A DNA stretch of 53,907 nucleotides from an uncultured Collinsella sp. GTDB lineage: Bacteria; Actinomycetota; Coriobacteriia; Coriobacteriales; Coriobacteriaceae. Position numbers and translations under genes: made by a program. Of this stretch, positions 32,906 to 41,642 are shown one piece after another; positions within the stretch are counted from its first letter, which is position 1, and each line of letters begins with the position of its first letter. The notes beneath the pieces are model-generated. The model did not search any database. It was not told the DNA's origin and worked only from the letters and a program-made list of their open reading frames with translations. The stretch spans positions 1-53,907 of the forward strand of contig UQUD01000002.1 in NCBI GenBank assembly GCA_900544225.1, in the 5' to 3' direction.

Positions 32906-34501
32906 CTAGGAACGGACAATCTTATCGACGTTCTCGAGCTGCAGCTCATCGCCATCCTGACCCTCGATCACCACATTTTGCAGGTCGAGGACTTTCACGT
33001 TCTGCGCGATGATGCCCTGGCGCACCATCGGCTCCACGCCACAGGCCATGGCTGGCACAAAGGGCTCGGCATCGGCGGCAAAGGTCACATGGACATCCTG
33101 GAACGTCAGGCGCGTCACCTTGCTCTCGGGCAGTCCCGTGATATAGGCCGCGGCCGCGTGGCAGTTGGTGGCCTCGATGTCGCGGAACGTCGTGGCGCCA
33201 AAGCCGGGCGTACGGTCGTCGACGGGCACCGCGTCGCGGCTCTGGACATAGTCGGTCTTGCCGTCCTTATCGCAGAAGTAGAACGAATTGACCACGAAAG
33301 GCGTGAGCACCTCGTCCATGCGAATGTGCTCAAAGGTGATGCCCTCGTTGACGGCGTCCTTGCCGCGACCGCGACGAGTCTTAACGCGCAGGCCGCGGTC
33401 GGTGCGCTCAAAGAGGCACTTGCTCACGGTGAGGTCCTTGATGCCGCCGGCAGCCTCGGACCCCAACACCACGGCGCCATGACCGTCGTGCATGTAGCAG
33501 TGAGCGATCAACACGTCATGCGTGGCGGGACGAAGCTCGGGCTCAATGCCCAGTTTGCCGCTCTTGATGGCGATGCAGTCGTCGCCCACCGAGAACTGGC
33601 AACCCAGGATGCGAACAAAGCCACAGCTCTCGGGATCGAAGCCGTCGGTGTTGTGGGAGTTCTTGGGACCCTCGATGGACAGGCACAGGGCATCGACGTG
33701 TTCGCACAGAACGGGATGGATGTTCCATGCTGGGCTGTTGCGGACGGTAAAGCCGGCAAGGCTCACGTTTTGGCACTCGGACAGGAAGATCATGCGCGGG
33801 CGGGCGATCTCGCGGCCCTCCTCGGGGCGGAAGATATTCTTAAAGTCCTTGTTCCACCAGTTATCCTCGGCAAAATCGGTCTGGCCGTCGATGGCGCCGC
33901 GGCCATAGATGCACACGTCGTGCACGCTCAGACCCGTAAAGGTCGAGCAATAGGTCGAAAAGCTCTCGCCCTCCCAGCGGCCCAGGGGCAGCATATCGGT
34001 GCCGGCATACCCGGTGCCCTTGTCACCCGTGACCGTGCCCGGAATGTAGGCAAGCGCCGCGCGGTCGTGACGGGCCAGCAGCACCGCGCCCTCGGCGAGC
34101 TCGATGTTGATATTGCTCTTAAGGAAGAGGGACTTGATGCGGTAGTTGCCAGCGGGAATCAGCACGCGCCCGCCCTTGGGACAAGCCATGATGGCAGCCT
34201 GGATATTGGTGGTGTCATCGTGCTCGGCATCGCCTTTGGCGCCGCAGTCGCGAACGTTGATGGTAAAGGGCTCCGCGGGCGTGGTGACGCCCACGCTCAG
34301 CTCGCGCTCGCCGCAGACAAAGCGGATCAGGTTGCGCTTGCCGGGAACCAGGCCGTCAACATAGGTCTCGACCGTATTCGTGGTACCGACGGGCTCATCG
34401 TTGACAAAGATCTCCCACGTATCGGCACAGGTAAAGTAGCCACCGTCGTCGAGCTCAATAACGGCCGCGCGGGCGTTGCGCCAGATAACGTTCGTCTCCA
34501 T
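32906..34501 (-). CDS. GH28 polygalacturonase (probably exo-acting, cytoplasmic)
   Basis: Hydrolyses alpha-1,4-galacturonan or short oligogalacturonides. The 531-residue protein has an N-terminal beta-sandwich-like extension (about 1-85) and a beta-helix domain. Catalytic motifs are intact: SHNTDGFDPES, SVGDDCIAIKSG, MHDGHGAVVLGSE and GLRVKTRRGRG (the usual R-I-K box, here R-V-K). No secretion signal is present, which together with the GPH symporter upstream suggests action on imported oligomers. The start at 34501 (METNVIW) has GGGAGAG upstream. A terminator separates it from the symporter gene. Confidence 0.92.
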   Translation of the reverse strand: METNVIWRNARAAVIELDDGGYFTCADTWEIFVNDEPVGTTNTVETYVDGLVPGKRNLIRFVCGERELSVGVTTPAEPFTINVRDCGAKGDAEHDDTTNIQAAIMACPKGGRVLIPAGNYRIKSLFLKSNINIELAEGAVLLARHDRAALAYIPGTVTGDKGTGYAGTDMLPLGRWEGESFSTYCSTFTGLSVHDVCIYGRGAIDGQTDFAEDNWWNKDFKNIFRPEEGREIARPRMIFLSECQNVSLAGFTVRNSPAWNIHPVLCEHVDALCLSIEGPKNSHNTDGFDPESCGFVRILGCQFSVGDDCIAIKSGKLGIEPELRPATHDVLIAHCYMHDGHGAVVLGSEAAGGIKDLTVSKCLFERTDRGLRVKTRRGRGKDAVNEGITFEHIRMDEVLTPFVVNSFYFCDKDGKTDYVQSRDAVPVDDRTPGFGATTFRDIEATNCHAAAAYITGLPESKVTRLTFQDVHVTFAADAEPFVPAMACGVEPMVRQGIIAQNVKVLDLQNVVIEGQDGDELQLENVDKIVRS

Positions 34502-34542
34502 GGGTCTCTCCCTCAAATGTAATCAGAAGTTCATACTACTCG

Positions 34543-34592
34543 TTTTTAAAAAAGGGCCGCACCCGCCGGTGGATCTCCGGTGGCACGGCCCT
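34543..34592 (-). terminator. Intrinsic terminator of the GPH symporter
   Basis: AGGGCCG (34553-34559) pairs with CGGCCCT (34586-34592), with an inner CCGGTGG-type stem. On the minus strand it ends in TTTTTTAAAAA. Confidence 0.85.
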
Positions 34593-34615
34593 GTGGTTTG
34601 GACGATGCGCCTGCC

Positions 34616-36175
34616 CTACTCGGCGGGAATTACGCTGCCGTCCTGGAAGCCAACATTGTTGTGAGCGAAGCAGTCCTCGTACTTGAAGCCGGAGAGCTCC
34701 TCGCAAAGAGCCTTGACCTCGGGCTGGACGTCGGCCATCTTGCCGCCCTCCTTGACGCGCTTGATCTCGTCGCAGAGGATGTCGCACTGCTCCTTGTCGA
34801 TCTTGATGCCGCGGGCAAGGACAGCCGCGAGCAGGAAGAAGCCGGCGCAGCCAATGAGCATGTAGCCGCAGATGTACAGAGGCACGGTGGCGGGCTGGGT
34901 CACGGCGTCGCTGTTACCGGCGGTCTGAATGAAGCCGGAGGCAGCGAGGACGATAGCCCAGGCGTTTACAGCGATAGCCTGAGCAATCTGCTGGCAGAGC
35001 TGCTGAGCGGAGCTGTAGATGCCCTCGCGACGACGCAGGGTGATGAGCTCATCGACATCGGGGATGTAGTTGAGCAGAACATCGGGCAGATACTGAAAGC
35101 CAACGTAGAAGAACTTCCAGATAGCGAAGATGATGGGGTAGGCGATCATAGCGATGGCGACCGTGGAGGTGCCGTTAATCTGACCAAAGGCGAAGTAGTT
35201 GTAGGCGATGATGCACGCAGCGCAACCGACGTTGGCCAGGTACCAAGACTTGTGGAAGCCCTTCTTGGCCATGAGGGCAACCCAGATGGCGGTGCAGACG
35301 ATAGCGACGACCTTGCCGGGCATCTCCATCACGGACTCATAGGACTTAGGAATCTGCAGGCAGTAGACGATGAAGAAGGACAGGCAGGCAGACCAGCAGG
35401 CAGCAGCGAGCTTCGTGGAGACCTGTGCATACAGGACCTTGCGGAAGGACTTGTTGCGGAAGGTAGAGACAACGTCGATGAAGAACTTCTTGATACCCTC
35501 GCCGACGCTCTCGATCTTCTCCTGAGCCACCTCCTCGGGGGTGTGCTCCCACGTGGACAGGTACACGCACAGCAGCGAGATTGCCATGACCGAAGCGTTG
35601 ACCGTAGCGATGATGAAGTAGCTGAACGGGTTGGTCTCGCCGAAGGTGCCAAAGCCAAAGCCGACGAGTGCTGCCATCAGGAAGCCGGCGGCGTTACCAA
35701 AGAGGTGCTTGTAGCCGGTGAGGTACGTACGCTCCTTGAAGTCGTCGGTCATCTCGATGGTAAGCGGCGACAGGTTGGCGGTGCAGAACGTATACGCGAC
35801 GTTGTAGATCAGGTACAGCACAAAGTAGTACGGGAAACCGAACGGCGTAGCCACAAAGATGAGCGGCTCGGCGACCATCATCGGGATTGCCAGCAAGATC
35901 CAGAAACGGCGGCGGCCAAAGATACGGCCGATCTTGGTAGCGTAGAAGTTATCGGCCACAAAGCCCATAAGCGGGCACAGAATGGCGTTGAGATAGATGG
36001 CGAACGAGCTGATCAGCGCAGCCTCGCCTGCGGACAGGCCGCACTCCGTGGACAGGAACAGCACCATGTAGCTGTGCGTAAAGGTCAGGGCACCGGAGTT
36101 GAGCATGCCGCCCATACCAAAGCCCAAGCGCGTCCAGAATGTGATCTTGCGCTTTTTACCGATCTTGTTAGTCAT
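34616..36175 (-). CDS. GPH-family (glycoside-pentoside-hexuronide) sugar symporter
   Basis: A 519-residue membrane transporter of the MFS/GPH type with about 12 segments. It starts ITFWTRLGFGMGGMLNSGAL, and the loop GFVADNFYATKIGRIFGRRR is the family's version of motif A. GYKHLFGNAAGFLMAALVGF is in mid-protein. The C-terminal tail of about 60 residues is cytoplasmic. Position and regulation point to uptake of galacturonate, unsaturated uronate or short pectic oligomers. The start at 36175 has GGGAG. Three operators and an AACGG repeat lie upstream, so it is a core member of the uronate regulon. Confidence 0.9.
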   Translation of the reverse strand: MTNKIGKKRKITFWTRLGFGMGGMLNSGALTFTHSYMVLFLSTECGLSAGEAALISSFAIYLNAILCPLMGFVADNFYATKIGRIFGRRRFWILLAIPMMVAEPLIFVATPFGFPYYFVLYLIYNVAYTFCTANLSPLTIEMTDDFKERTYLTGYKHLFGNAAGFLMAALVGFGFGTFGETNPFSYFIIATVNASVMAISLLCVYLSTWEHTPEEVAQEKIESVGEGIKKFFIDVVSTFRNKSFRKVLYAQVSTKLAAACWSACLSFFIVYCLQIPKSYESVMEMPGKVVAIVCTAIWVALMAKKGFHKSWYLANVGCAACIIAYNYFAFGQINGTSTVAIAMIAYPIIFAIWKFFYVGFQYLPDVLLNYIPDVDELITLRRREGIYSSAQQLCQQIAQAIAVNAWAIVLAASGFIQTAGNSDAVTQPATVPLYICGYMLIGCAGFFLLAAVLARGIKIDKEQCDILCDEIKRVKEGGKMADVQPEVKALCEELSGFKYEDCFAHNNVGFQDGSVIPAE

Positions 36176-36253
36176 CGAGCTCCCTCTCTTTTCTCGATTG
36201 TCTTGGAACAAGACATTGGAGTCCATACCGACGTCTGTCTGCATGCCGTTCAG

Positions 36254-36308
36254 GGTGAACGTTTAGCTAGATTATGCGCGATTGCTTATGATAGGTGAAC
36301 GTTCACTT
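36254..36308 (-). promoter_or_regulatory. Paired operators of the GPH symporter promoter
   Basis: GGTGAACGTTTAGC (36254-36267) and AGGTGAACGTTCACTT (36293-36308) have centres 40 bp apart. The minus-strand TTCACC of the distal site and CATAAT (36271-36276) form a -35/-10 pair with a 17-base spacer, so both operators would block the polymerase. Confidence 0.8.
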
Positions 36309-36322
36309 GTATATTATCCTTG

Positions 36323-36348
36323 AACGGTCGTTTTTTGCCGTTGAACGG
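36323..36348 (-). promoter_or_regulatory. AACGG direct repeat, 21-bp period (GPH promoter)
   Basis: AACGG at 36323-36327 and 36344-36348, starting 21 bp apart. The first copy is 62.5 bp from the centre of the proximal operator. Confidence 0.6.
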
Positions 36349-36412
36349 GCCTGAAAATGAAAAAATCCCTGCATTTTTGATTATCAAGTCGATTCAGCAC
36401 CACGCAACAACT

Positions 36413-36428
36413 AGGTGAACGTTCATTG
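36413..36428 (-). promoter_or_regulatory. Third upstream operator of the GPH gene
   Basis: AGGTGAACGTTCATTG, one mismatch from the palindrome, 120 bp from the middle operator. It could support looping. Confidence 0.7.
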
Positions 36429-36499
36429 TTCTCTGGAGATGAGGGAGGTGCCGGGCACCCTTCCCAAAAAAGCCGTGCACGACAACGCAACGAGAAACG

Positions 36500-36536
36500 A
36501 AAAACGACCCCGCCGAGATTGTCCTCGGCGGGGTCG
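36500..36536 (-). terminator. Intrinsic terminator of the uxaCBA operon
   Basis: A 13-bp perfect stem (36505-36517 with 36524-36536), a 6-base loop and TTTTTCGTTT on the minus strand. Confidence 0.9.
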
Positions 36537-36584
36537 CCCAGTCTTTGCAGCAGCTTATTCAATCACGCGCTCAACGTGTCATCG

Positions 36585-38069
36585 CTACAGGCAGACTCCG
36601 TCCTTCCAGATGCTGATCTCGTGACAGCCGCGACGCTCGGCGCTGGTAAGCTTGCCGCTCGCCGTGTCCAGCACCAGCTGATACAGATCGCCGGCAGCCT
36701 CATCGAGCGTACGCTCGCCCGTAGCCACCACACCGGCGTTAAAGTCCATCCAGTTGGCCTTGTGGTCGCACAGGCGCTGGTTGGTGAACACCTTGAGCGT
36801 AGGCGCCGGCGCACCAAACGGCGTGCCGCGGCCGGTCGAGAACAGGATCACGTGGCAGCCGGCAGCCGTCAGGGCCGTGGTGGATACCATGTCGTTGCCC
36901 GGACCGCACAACATGTTCAGACCATGCTTGGTAGCCTGACCGGCGTACGGCAGCACGTCGACGATGGGGGCAGATCCGCCCTTTTGCACGCAGCCGCAGC
37001 TCTTGTCCTCGAGTGTGGTGATGCCGCCATCCTTGTTGCCGGGGCTCGGGTTCTCGTAGACGACCTCGCCATGGCTAATAAAGTAATCCTTAAAGCCGTT
37101 GAGCATGTCGGAGGCGGCGTTAAACACCTGCTCGTCCTCGCAGCGATCGAGCAGAATGCTCTCGGCGCCAAACATCTCGGGGACCTCGGTGAGCACCGAC
37201 GTGCCACCGCGGGCGACGAGCATATCGCTCACGCGACCGATCGTGGGGTTGGCGGTAATGCCCGAAAGACCGTCAGAGCCACCGCACTTAAGGCCAATGA
37301 CCAGCTCGGAGGCCGGAATGGGCTCACGCTTGGCCTGCTTGGCCAGGTCGGCCAGCTCAGACAGAATCTTGTGGCCTTCGACCTGCTCGTCGGCAACATC
37401 TTGGCAGGTAAGGAAGCGAACGCGCTCGTGATCGTACTCGCCCAGCTCGTCGAGCACCTGCTGATGCGTGCAGTTCTCGCAGCCGAGCGACAGGAACAGC
37501 ACGCCCGCAGCGTTTGCGTGACGCGAGAGCGCTACCAGCAGGCGACGGGTCTGGGCATGGTCGGCGCCGGTCTGCGAGCAGCCAAACGGATGCGGAAAGT
37601 AATAGACGCCCTCCAGCGAACCCTCGACCAGATCCTGAGCCTGCTCGCACATGGCACGTGCGACCTCGTTGACGCAGCCGACCGTGGGGATGATCCACAG
37701 CTCGTTGCGCGTGGCGGCGCGGCCGTCGGCGCGACGGAAGCCCATAAAGGTCTCGGGCTCAACCGGCTCAACGACCGGATGCGTCGGATTGTAAACGTAC
37801 TCGACCTCGCCCGAAAGGTTGGTCTTGACGTTATGCGTATGAAGCCACTGACCGGGCTGGATGTCGCCCGTCACATGGCCGATAGGAAGACCGTACTTGA
37901 CAACGTTCTCCCCCGCCGCAATGGCACGCACGGCCATCTTGTGGCCCTGCGGAATATCCTCCGCGGCAGCGACCTCGCCCACCCCGGGAACCGCGACGGC
38001 GGTGCCCTTGGCAAGCGGCGACAGCGCGACGATCACGTTATCGGCCGGATTGATCTGGATAGTGTTCAT
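36585..38069 (-). CDS. uxaA: Altronate dehydratase
   Basis: Dehydrates D-altronate to KDG, the last step of the isomerase branch of galacturonate breakdown. The 494-residue protein has the N-terminal SAF domain (about 1-95, LSPLAKGTAV, GHKMAVRAI) and the large catalytic domain with FPHPFGCSQTG, SLGCENCTHQQ, LKCGGSDGLSGITANP, KSCGCVQKGG and STGRGTPFG. It is the third gene of the uxaC-uxaB-uxaA run and ends in a strong terminator. The product is used by kdgK and eda, which lie near 8 kb in this window. Confidence 0.95.
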   Translation of the reverse strand: MNTIQINPADNVIVALSPLAKGTAVAVPGVGEVAAAEDIPQGHKMAVRAIAAGENVVKYGLPIGHVTGDIQPGQWLHTHNVKTNLSGEVEYVYNPTHPVVEPVEPETFMGFRRADGRAATRNELWIIPTVGCVNEVARAMCEQAQDLVEGSLEGVYYFPHPFGCSQTGADHAQTRRLLVALSRHANAAGVLFLSLGCENCTHQQVLDELGEYDHERVRFLTCQDVADEQVEGHKILSELADLAKQAKREPIPASELVIGLKCGGSDGLSGITANPTIGRVSDMLVARGGTSVLTEVPEMFGAESILLDRCEDEQVFNAASDMLNGFKDYFISHGEVVYENPSPGNKDGGITTLEDKSCGCVQKGGSAPIVDVLPYAGQATKHGLNMLCGPGNDMVSTTALTAAGCHVILFSTGRGTPFGAPAPTLKVFTNQRLCDHKANWMDFNAGVVATGERTLDEAAGDLYQLVLDTASGKLTSAERRGCHEISIWKDGVCL

Positions 38070-38144
38070 TACAAATGGTCCTAACCCTACAGGTTGAGCA
38101 GAAGTCGAGGCGCGGGCAAGCCGTCTGGCGCCCGCACCGGGAAT

Positions 38145-39659
38145 TTACGCTTGAGCGTTGGCGAAGGCCTGCTTGGCGCCCTCGACACGCACGACGGTGA
38201 GCGCGTTGACGACAAACTCCTCGAGACCGGTGATCTGCGTAAGGTCCTCGCCCCACATCTGCTCATTGGTGAGCACGTCGTGCACCAGCTCGGTATCGTC
38301 TGCACCGGCGTGGGCGGCGTAGAAATCGAGCACGAAGGCATCGTCCTGAGCGGTGTACTCGGTGCCGTCGGCGCGGCGCAGGTGCAGGCCATCGCCCTCG
38401 CGAGCAACGAGCTCCTGAGTATAGAAGGCGATGAGCGTAGCGAGGCTCGTCGCCAGGCACTTGGGCAGGTTGCCGGTCTCGGCAACATAGTCCTTGAGCG
38501 TGGGCAGGTCGCGAGCACGCCATTTGGCCGTGGAGTTGAGGCAAATGGAGAGCAGCGCGTGGTCGATAAACGGGTTGTCGAAGCGGTTCTCGACGGCGGC
38601 AGCAAAGGCCTTGCAGTCCTCGACGTCCAGGTCGGCGGCAAGCGTCGGGATGACCTCGTCGTAGAGCATGGTGTTCATGAAGCCGCGGACGGTCTCGTCG
38701 TGCATGCAATCGCGCACGATGTCAAAGCCGGCAACCCAGGAGCCCGGGACGAAGGCGGTGTGGGCGCCATTGAGGATGCGAACCTTGCGCTTCTTGTACG
38801 GGGTGACATCGGGGGTAACAAAGACACCCGGCAGGCCGGCCTTCACGAAGGGGAGCTTCTCGGCAAGCGACTCGTCGCCCTGGATGCCCCACATCTGGAA
38901 GGGCTCGCGCACGGCCAGGAAGGGATCCTCGTAGCCCAGGCGCTCGGCCACGGCAGCGGCCTCCTTGGGGTCGCGGATGCGGCCGGGGACGATAGTGTCG
39001 ACAAGCGTGGTGCAGACGGTGCAGTCGTTGGCCATCCACTGCGAGAACTCGTCCTCCCAGCCCCAGTCGCTCACGTACTGGTTCATGATGCGCAGCAGCT
39101 CCTCGCCGTTGTGATCGATGAGCTCGCAGGCGAGCACGATGACGCCCGGCTTGCCGGCGGCCCAGCGGGTGTGGAGCACCTGGGCAAGCTTGGCGGGGAA
39201 GCTCGCGGGCGGCATGTCGTCGGCCTTGCAGGACGGGTCGTAGGCGATACCGGCCTCGGTGGTGTTGGAGACGATAATCTCCAAATCGTCGGAGACGGCG
39301 ACCTCCATCATGGCGCGGTAGTCGTCCTCGCGGTACGGGTTGATGCAGCGGCTGCAGGCGCTGATCACACGGGACTCGTCAACCGTGTTGCCGTTCTCCT
39401 TGCCGCGCACCAACACGGTGTACAGGTCGTCCTGGGCGTTGATACCATCGGCAAAGCCAAAGGCGCCGCTGATGGGCTGGACCATGACAACCTTGCCGTT
39501 CCAGCCGGTTGCCTCGTTGCCCATGTCAAAGAAGCGGTCGACGAAGGCGCGCAGGAAATTGCCCTCGCCAAATTGCAGAACCTTCTCCGGCGCGTCCTTG
39601 GGAAGAAGATAGCCCTCGTAGCCGATCTTCTCGAGCGTATCGTAGCTGATGTTCTCCAT
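38145..39659 (-). CDS. uxaB: Tagaturonate reductase
   Basis: Reduces D-tagaturonate to D-altronate with NADH. The 504-residue polyol-dehydrogenase-type protein has LQFGEGNFLRAFVDRFFD near the start, the middle motif ELIDHNGEELLRIM, and KKRKVRILNGAHTAFVPGS, all typical of UxaB. It lies 75 bases from uxaA and 95 bases from uxaC, so the three form one operon. The start at 39659 has AAGGAG. Confidence 0.94.
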   Translation of the reverse strand: MENISYDTLEKIGYEGYLLPKDAPEKVLQFGEGNFLRAFVDRFFDMGNEATGWNGKVVMVQPISGAFGFADGINAQDDLYTVLVRGKENGNTVDESRVISACSRCINPYREDDYRAMMEVAVSDDLEIIVSNTTEAGIAYDPSCKADDMPPASFPAKLAQVLHTRWAAGKPGVIVLACELIDHNGEELLRIMNQYVSDWGWEDEFSQWMANDCTVCTTLVDTIVPGRIRDPKEAAAVAERLGYEDPFLAVREPFQMWGIQGDESLAEKLPFVKAGLPGVFVTPDVTPYKKRKVRILNGAHTAFVPGSWVAGFDIVRDCMHDETVRGFMNTMLYDEVIPTLAADLDVEDCKAFAAAVENRFDNPFIDHALLSICLNSTAKWRARDLPTLKDYVAETGNLPKCLATSLATLIAFYTQELVAREGDGLHLRRADGTEYTAQDDAFVLDFYAAHAGADDTELVHDVLTNEQMWGEDLTQITGLEEFVVNALTVVRVEGAKQAFANAQA

Positions 39660-39754
39660 CTATGTGTCTCCTTAGATAACTGTTAGCGTGCAAGCAAAAC
39701 GGGGCGCCGTGTGTGGCAACGGCGCTCCCGAGTTCGATGTGATTCGATGCGGGC

Positions 39755-41182
39755 TTAGGCCTCGACGGTGTCCAGGTCAAAGCCAAAGTAGCGGACCGCA
39801 TTGTTGTAGCTGATGTCGCGCACGATACTGCCCAGCAGCTCCATGTCGGCCGGGTACTTGCCCTGCTCGACCCACTCGCCGATCACGCTGCACAGCACGC
39901 GACGGAAGTACTCGTGGCGCGGATAGGACAGGAAAGAGCGGGAGTCGGTAAGCATGCCCACAAAGTTGCCCAGGACGCCCTCGTTAGCCAGAGCCGTGAG
40001 TTGCTCGCGCATGCCGACCTCGTTGTCGTTGAACCACCAGGCGGAGCCGTTCTGGATCTTACCGGCGGTCGGAGCCTCCTGGAAGCAGCCCATGACGGTA
40101 TCGATCATGGTGTTATCGATGGGGTTCAGGCTGTACAGAATGGTCTTGGGCAGGCCGCAGGTCTCCTGAATGGAGTTGAGGAAATCGGCAAGCTGGTCGG
40201 ACGGCGTGTAGTTGGAGATGCAATCGTAGCCGGTATCGGGACCGAGCTTGGCAAACATGGCGCGGTTGTTGTCGCGCTTGCAGCCAAAGTGCAGCTGCAT
40301 GGCCCAGCCCAGACGGACATACTCGCCGGCAACGAACTGCATAAAGGCAGTCTTGTACTTGAGGACCTCTTCCTCGGTAAGCGGCTCGGCAGCCAGACCC
40401 TTGGCAAAGATAGCCTCGATCTCGTCGGCGGTAGCCGGGACGTACATAACGTAGTCGAGTGCGTGGTCGGAGGCGCGGCAGCCCAGCTCGTGAGCAACGT
40501 CGTAGCGCTTGGAAATGGCAGCCTTCATGCCCTCAAAGTCGCTGACCTCGACGCCGGCAACCTCGGAAAGGTGCTTGCAGTAGTCGGCAAACTCCTGGCC
40601 GCGCTCGATGCGCAAAGCGGCATCGGGGCGCATGGCGGGAACGACCTGAACGTCAAAGCTGTCGTCGGCGGCAATCTTCTTGTGCCACTCAAAGCTGTCG
40701 GCGGGGTCGTCGGTAGTGCAGATCATGCGGACGTTGGACTGCTTGATCAGGTTACGGCAGGTAAAGCTGGCCTCGGCGAGCTTGGCGTTGGCAAGGTCCC
40801 AAACCTCCTGGGCAGTCTTGCCGTTGAGGACGCCCTCGTAGCCAAAGTAGCGCTTAAGCTCCAGGTGGCTCCACTCAAAGACGGGGTTGCCGACGCAGCG
40901 ACCCAGGGTCTCGGCCCACTTTTGAAACTTCTCGCGAGCAGGGGCGTCGCCAGTGATAAAACGCTCGTCGACGCCGTTGGCACGCATCAGGCGCCACTTG
41001 TAATGGTCGCCGCCCAGCCAAACCTCGGTGATGTTCTCGAAACGCTTGTCCTCCCAAATCTCCTTGGGAGAAATGTGGCAGTGATAGTCGACGATGGGCA
41101 TGCCCTCGGCAAAGTTGTGGAACAGCTCCTCGCCGGTCTTGGTGCTCAGCAGGAAATCCTGATCGTCCATAAAGTTTTTCAT
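39755..41182 (-). CDS. uxaC: Glucuronate/galacturonate isomerase
   Basis: Isomerises D-galacturonate to D-tagaturonate (and glucuronate to fructuronate). The 475-residue amidohydrolase-fold protein carries IVDYHCHISPKEIWED, WLGGDHYKWRLMRANG, MICTTDDPADSFEWH and LSYPRHEYFRRVL. The start at 41182 (MKNFMDDQ) follows AAGGGG; the in-frame ATG at 41326 would read through the operators and is rejected. It is the promoter-proximal gene of uxaCBA. No UxuA or UxuB is visible in the window, so glucuronate use may need genes elsewhere. Confidence 0.95.
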   Translation of the reverse strand: MKNFMDDQDFLLSTKTGEELFHNFAEGMPIVDYHCHISPKEIWEDKRFENITEVWLGGDHYKWRLMRANGVDERFITGDAPAREKFQKWAETLGRCVGNPVFEWSHLELKRYFGYEGVLNGKTAQEVWDLANAKLAEASFTCRNLIKQSNVRMICTTDDPADSFEWHKKIAADDSFDVQVVPAMRPDAALRIERGQEFADYCKHLSEVAGVEVSDFEGMKAAISKRYDVAHELGCRASDHALDYVMYVPATADEIEAIFAKGLAAEPLTEEEVLKYKTAFMQFVAGEYVRLGWAMQLHFGCKRDNNRAMFAKLGPDTGYDCISNYTPSDQLADFLNSIQETCGLPKTILYSLNPIDNTMIDTVMGCFQEAPTAGKIQNGSAWWFNDNEVGMREQLTALANEGVLGNFVGMLTDSRSFLSYPRHEYFRRVLCSVIGEWVEQGKYPADMELLGSIVRDISYNNAVRYFGFDLDTVEA

Positions 41183-41234
41183 CAAACAGCCCCTTTGCTG
41201 GCAAGGCGGGCGCACGGCGCGCTCGTTATCCTTT

Positions 41235-41288
41235 AGGTGAACGTTCACTATACTAATCCATTGCACCTCAAAAGGTGAACGTTCACCT
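41235..41288 (-). promoter_or_regulatory. Paired operators of the uxaCBA promoter
   Basis: AGGTGAACGTTCACTA (41235-41250) and the perfect 16-bp palindrome AGGTGAACGTTCACCT (41273-41288) have centres 38 bp apart. TAGTAT (minus strand, 41250-41255) between them is a plausible -10 box and the distal site overlaps the -35 position. The adjacent LacI protein (41643-42722) is the likely ligand. Confidence 0.85.
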
Positions 41289-41303
41289 AACCACCACGGG
41301 GTG

Positions 41304-41329
41304 AACGGTAGATTTTGCCCGTTCAACGG
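41304..41329 (-). promoter_or_regulatory. AACGG direct repeat, 21-bp period (uxaCBA promoter)
   Basis: AACGG at 41304-41308 and 41325-41329. The first copy is 61.5 bp from the centre of the proximal operator. Confidence 0.6.
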
Positions 41330-41418
41330 TTGCTGGAGATGTGACTTGCATGTATTGCGGACTGTTTGGCGTCCCCGAACACCGAACTTGAGCGCTTTTG
41401 CTCAGGTGGGTCATGTCC

Positions 41419-41617
41419 CGACGTACATTTTTGGGAGTATTCAGCATTGGAGCGCGCCGTGCGCCATCCTCAGCGTCCTATTTGGAACGCAGATAGCGCC
41501 CGATCGGCATAAAAAGTGCCCCCGATGGCAAATTACGCCATCGGGGGCACTTAAAACAGTCGTTCTGCACCTCATTCAGGGCATGCCAATGCTGAATACT
41601 CCCAAAAATGCACGTCG
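41419..41617. repeat. Compound inverted-repeat element with 32-bp arms
   Basis: The arms 41419-41450 and 41586-41617 are inverse copies with 31 of 32 identical bases (core TTTTTGGGAGTATTCAGC). The terminator hairpin at 41514-41552 lies inside. No protein is encoded. It fills the gap between the LacI gene and the uxaCBA promoter. Confidence 0.85.
41510..41552 (-). terminator. Intrinsic terminator of the LacI regulator gene
   Basis: A 16-bp perfect stem (41514-41529 with 41537-41552), a 7-base loop and TTTTTATG on the minus strand. Confidence 0.88.
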
Positions 41618-41642
41618 CAAGAGGGGGTACCTGCTCAATCGG

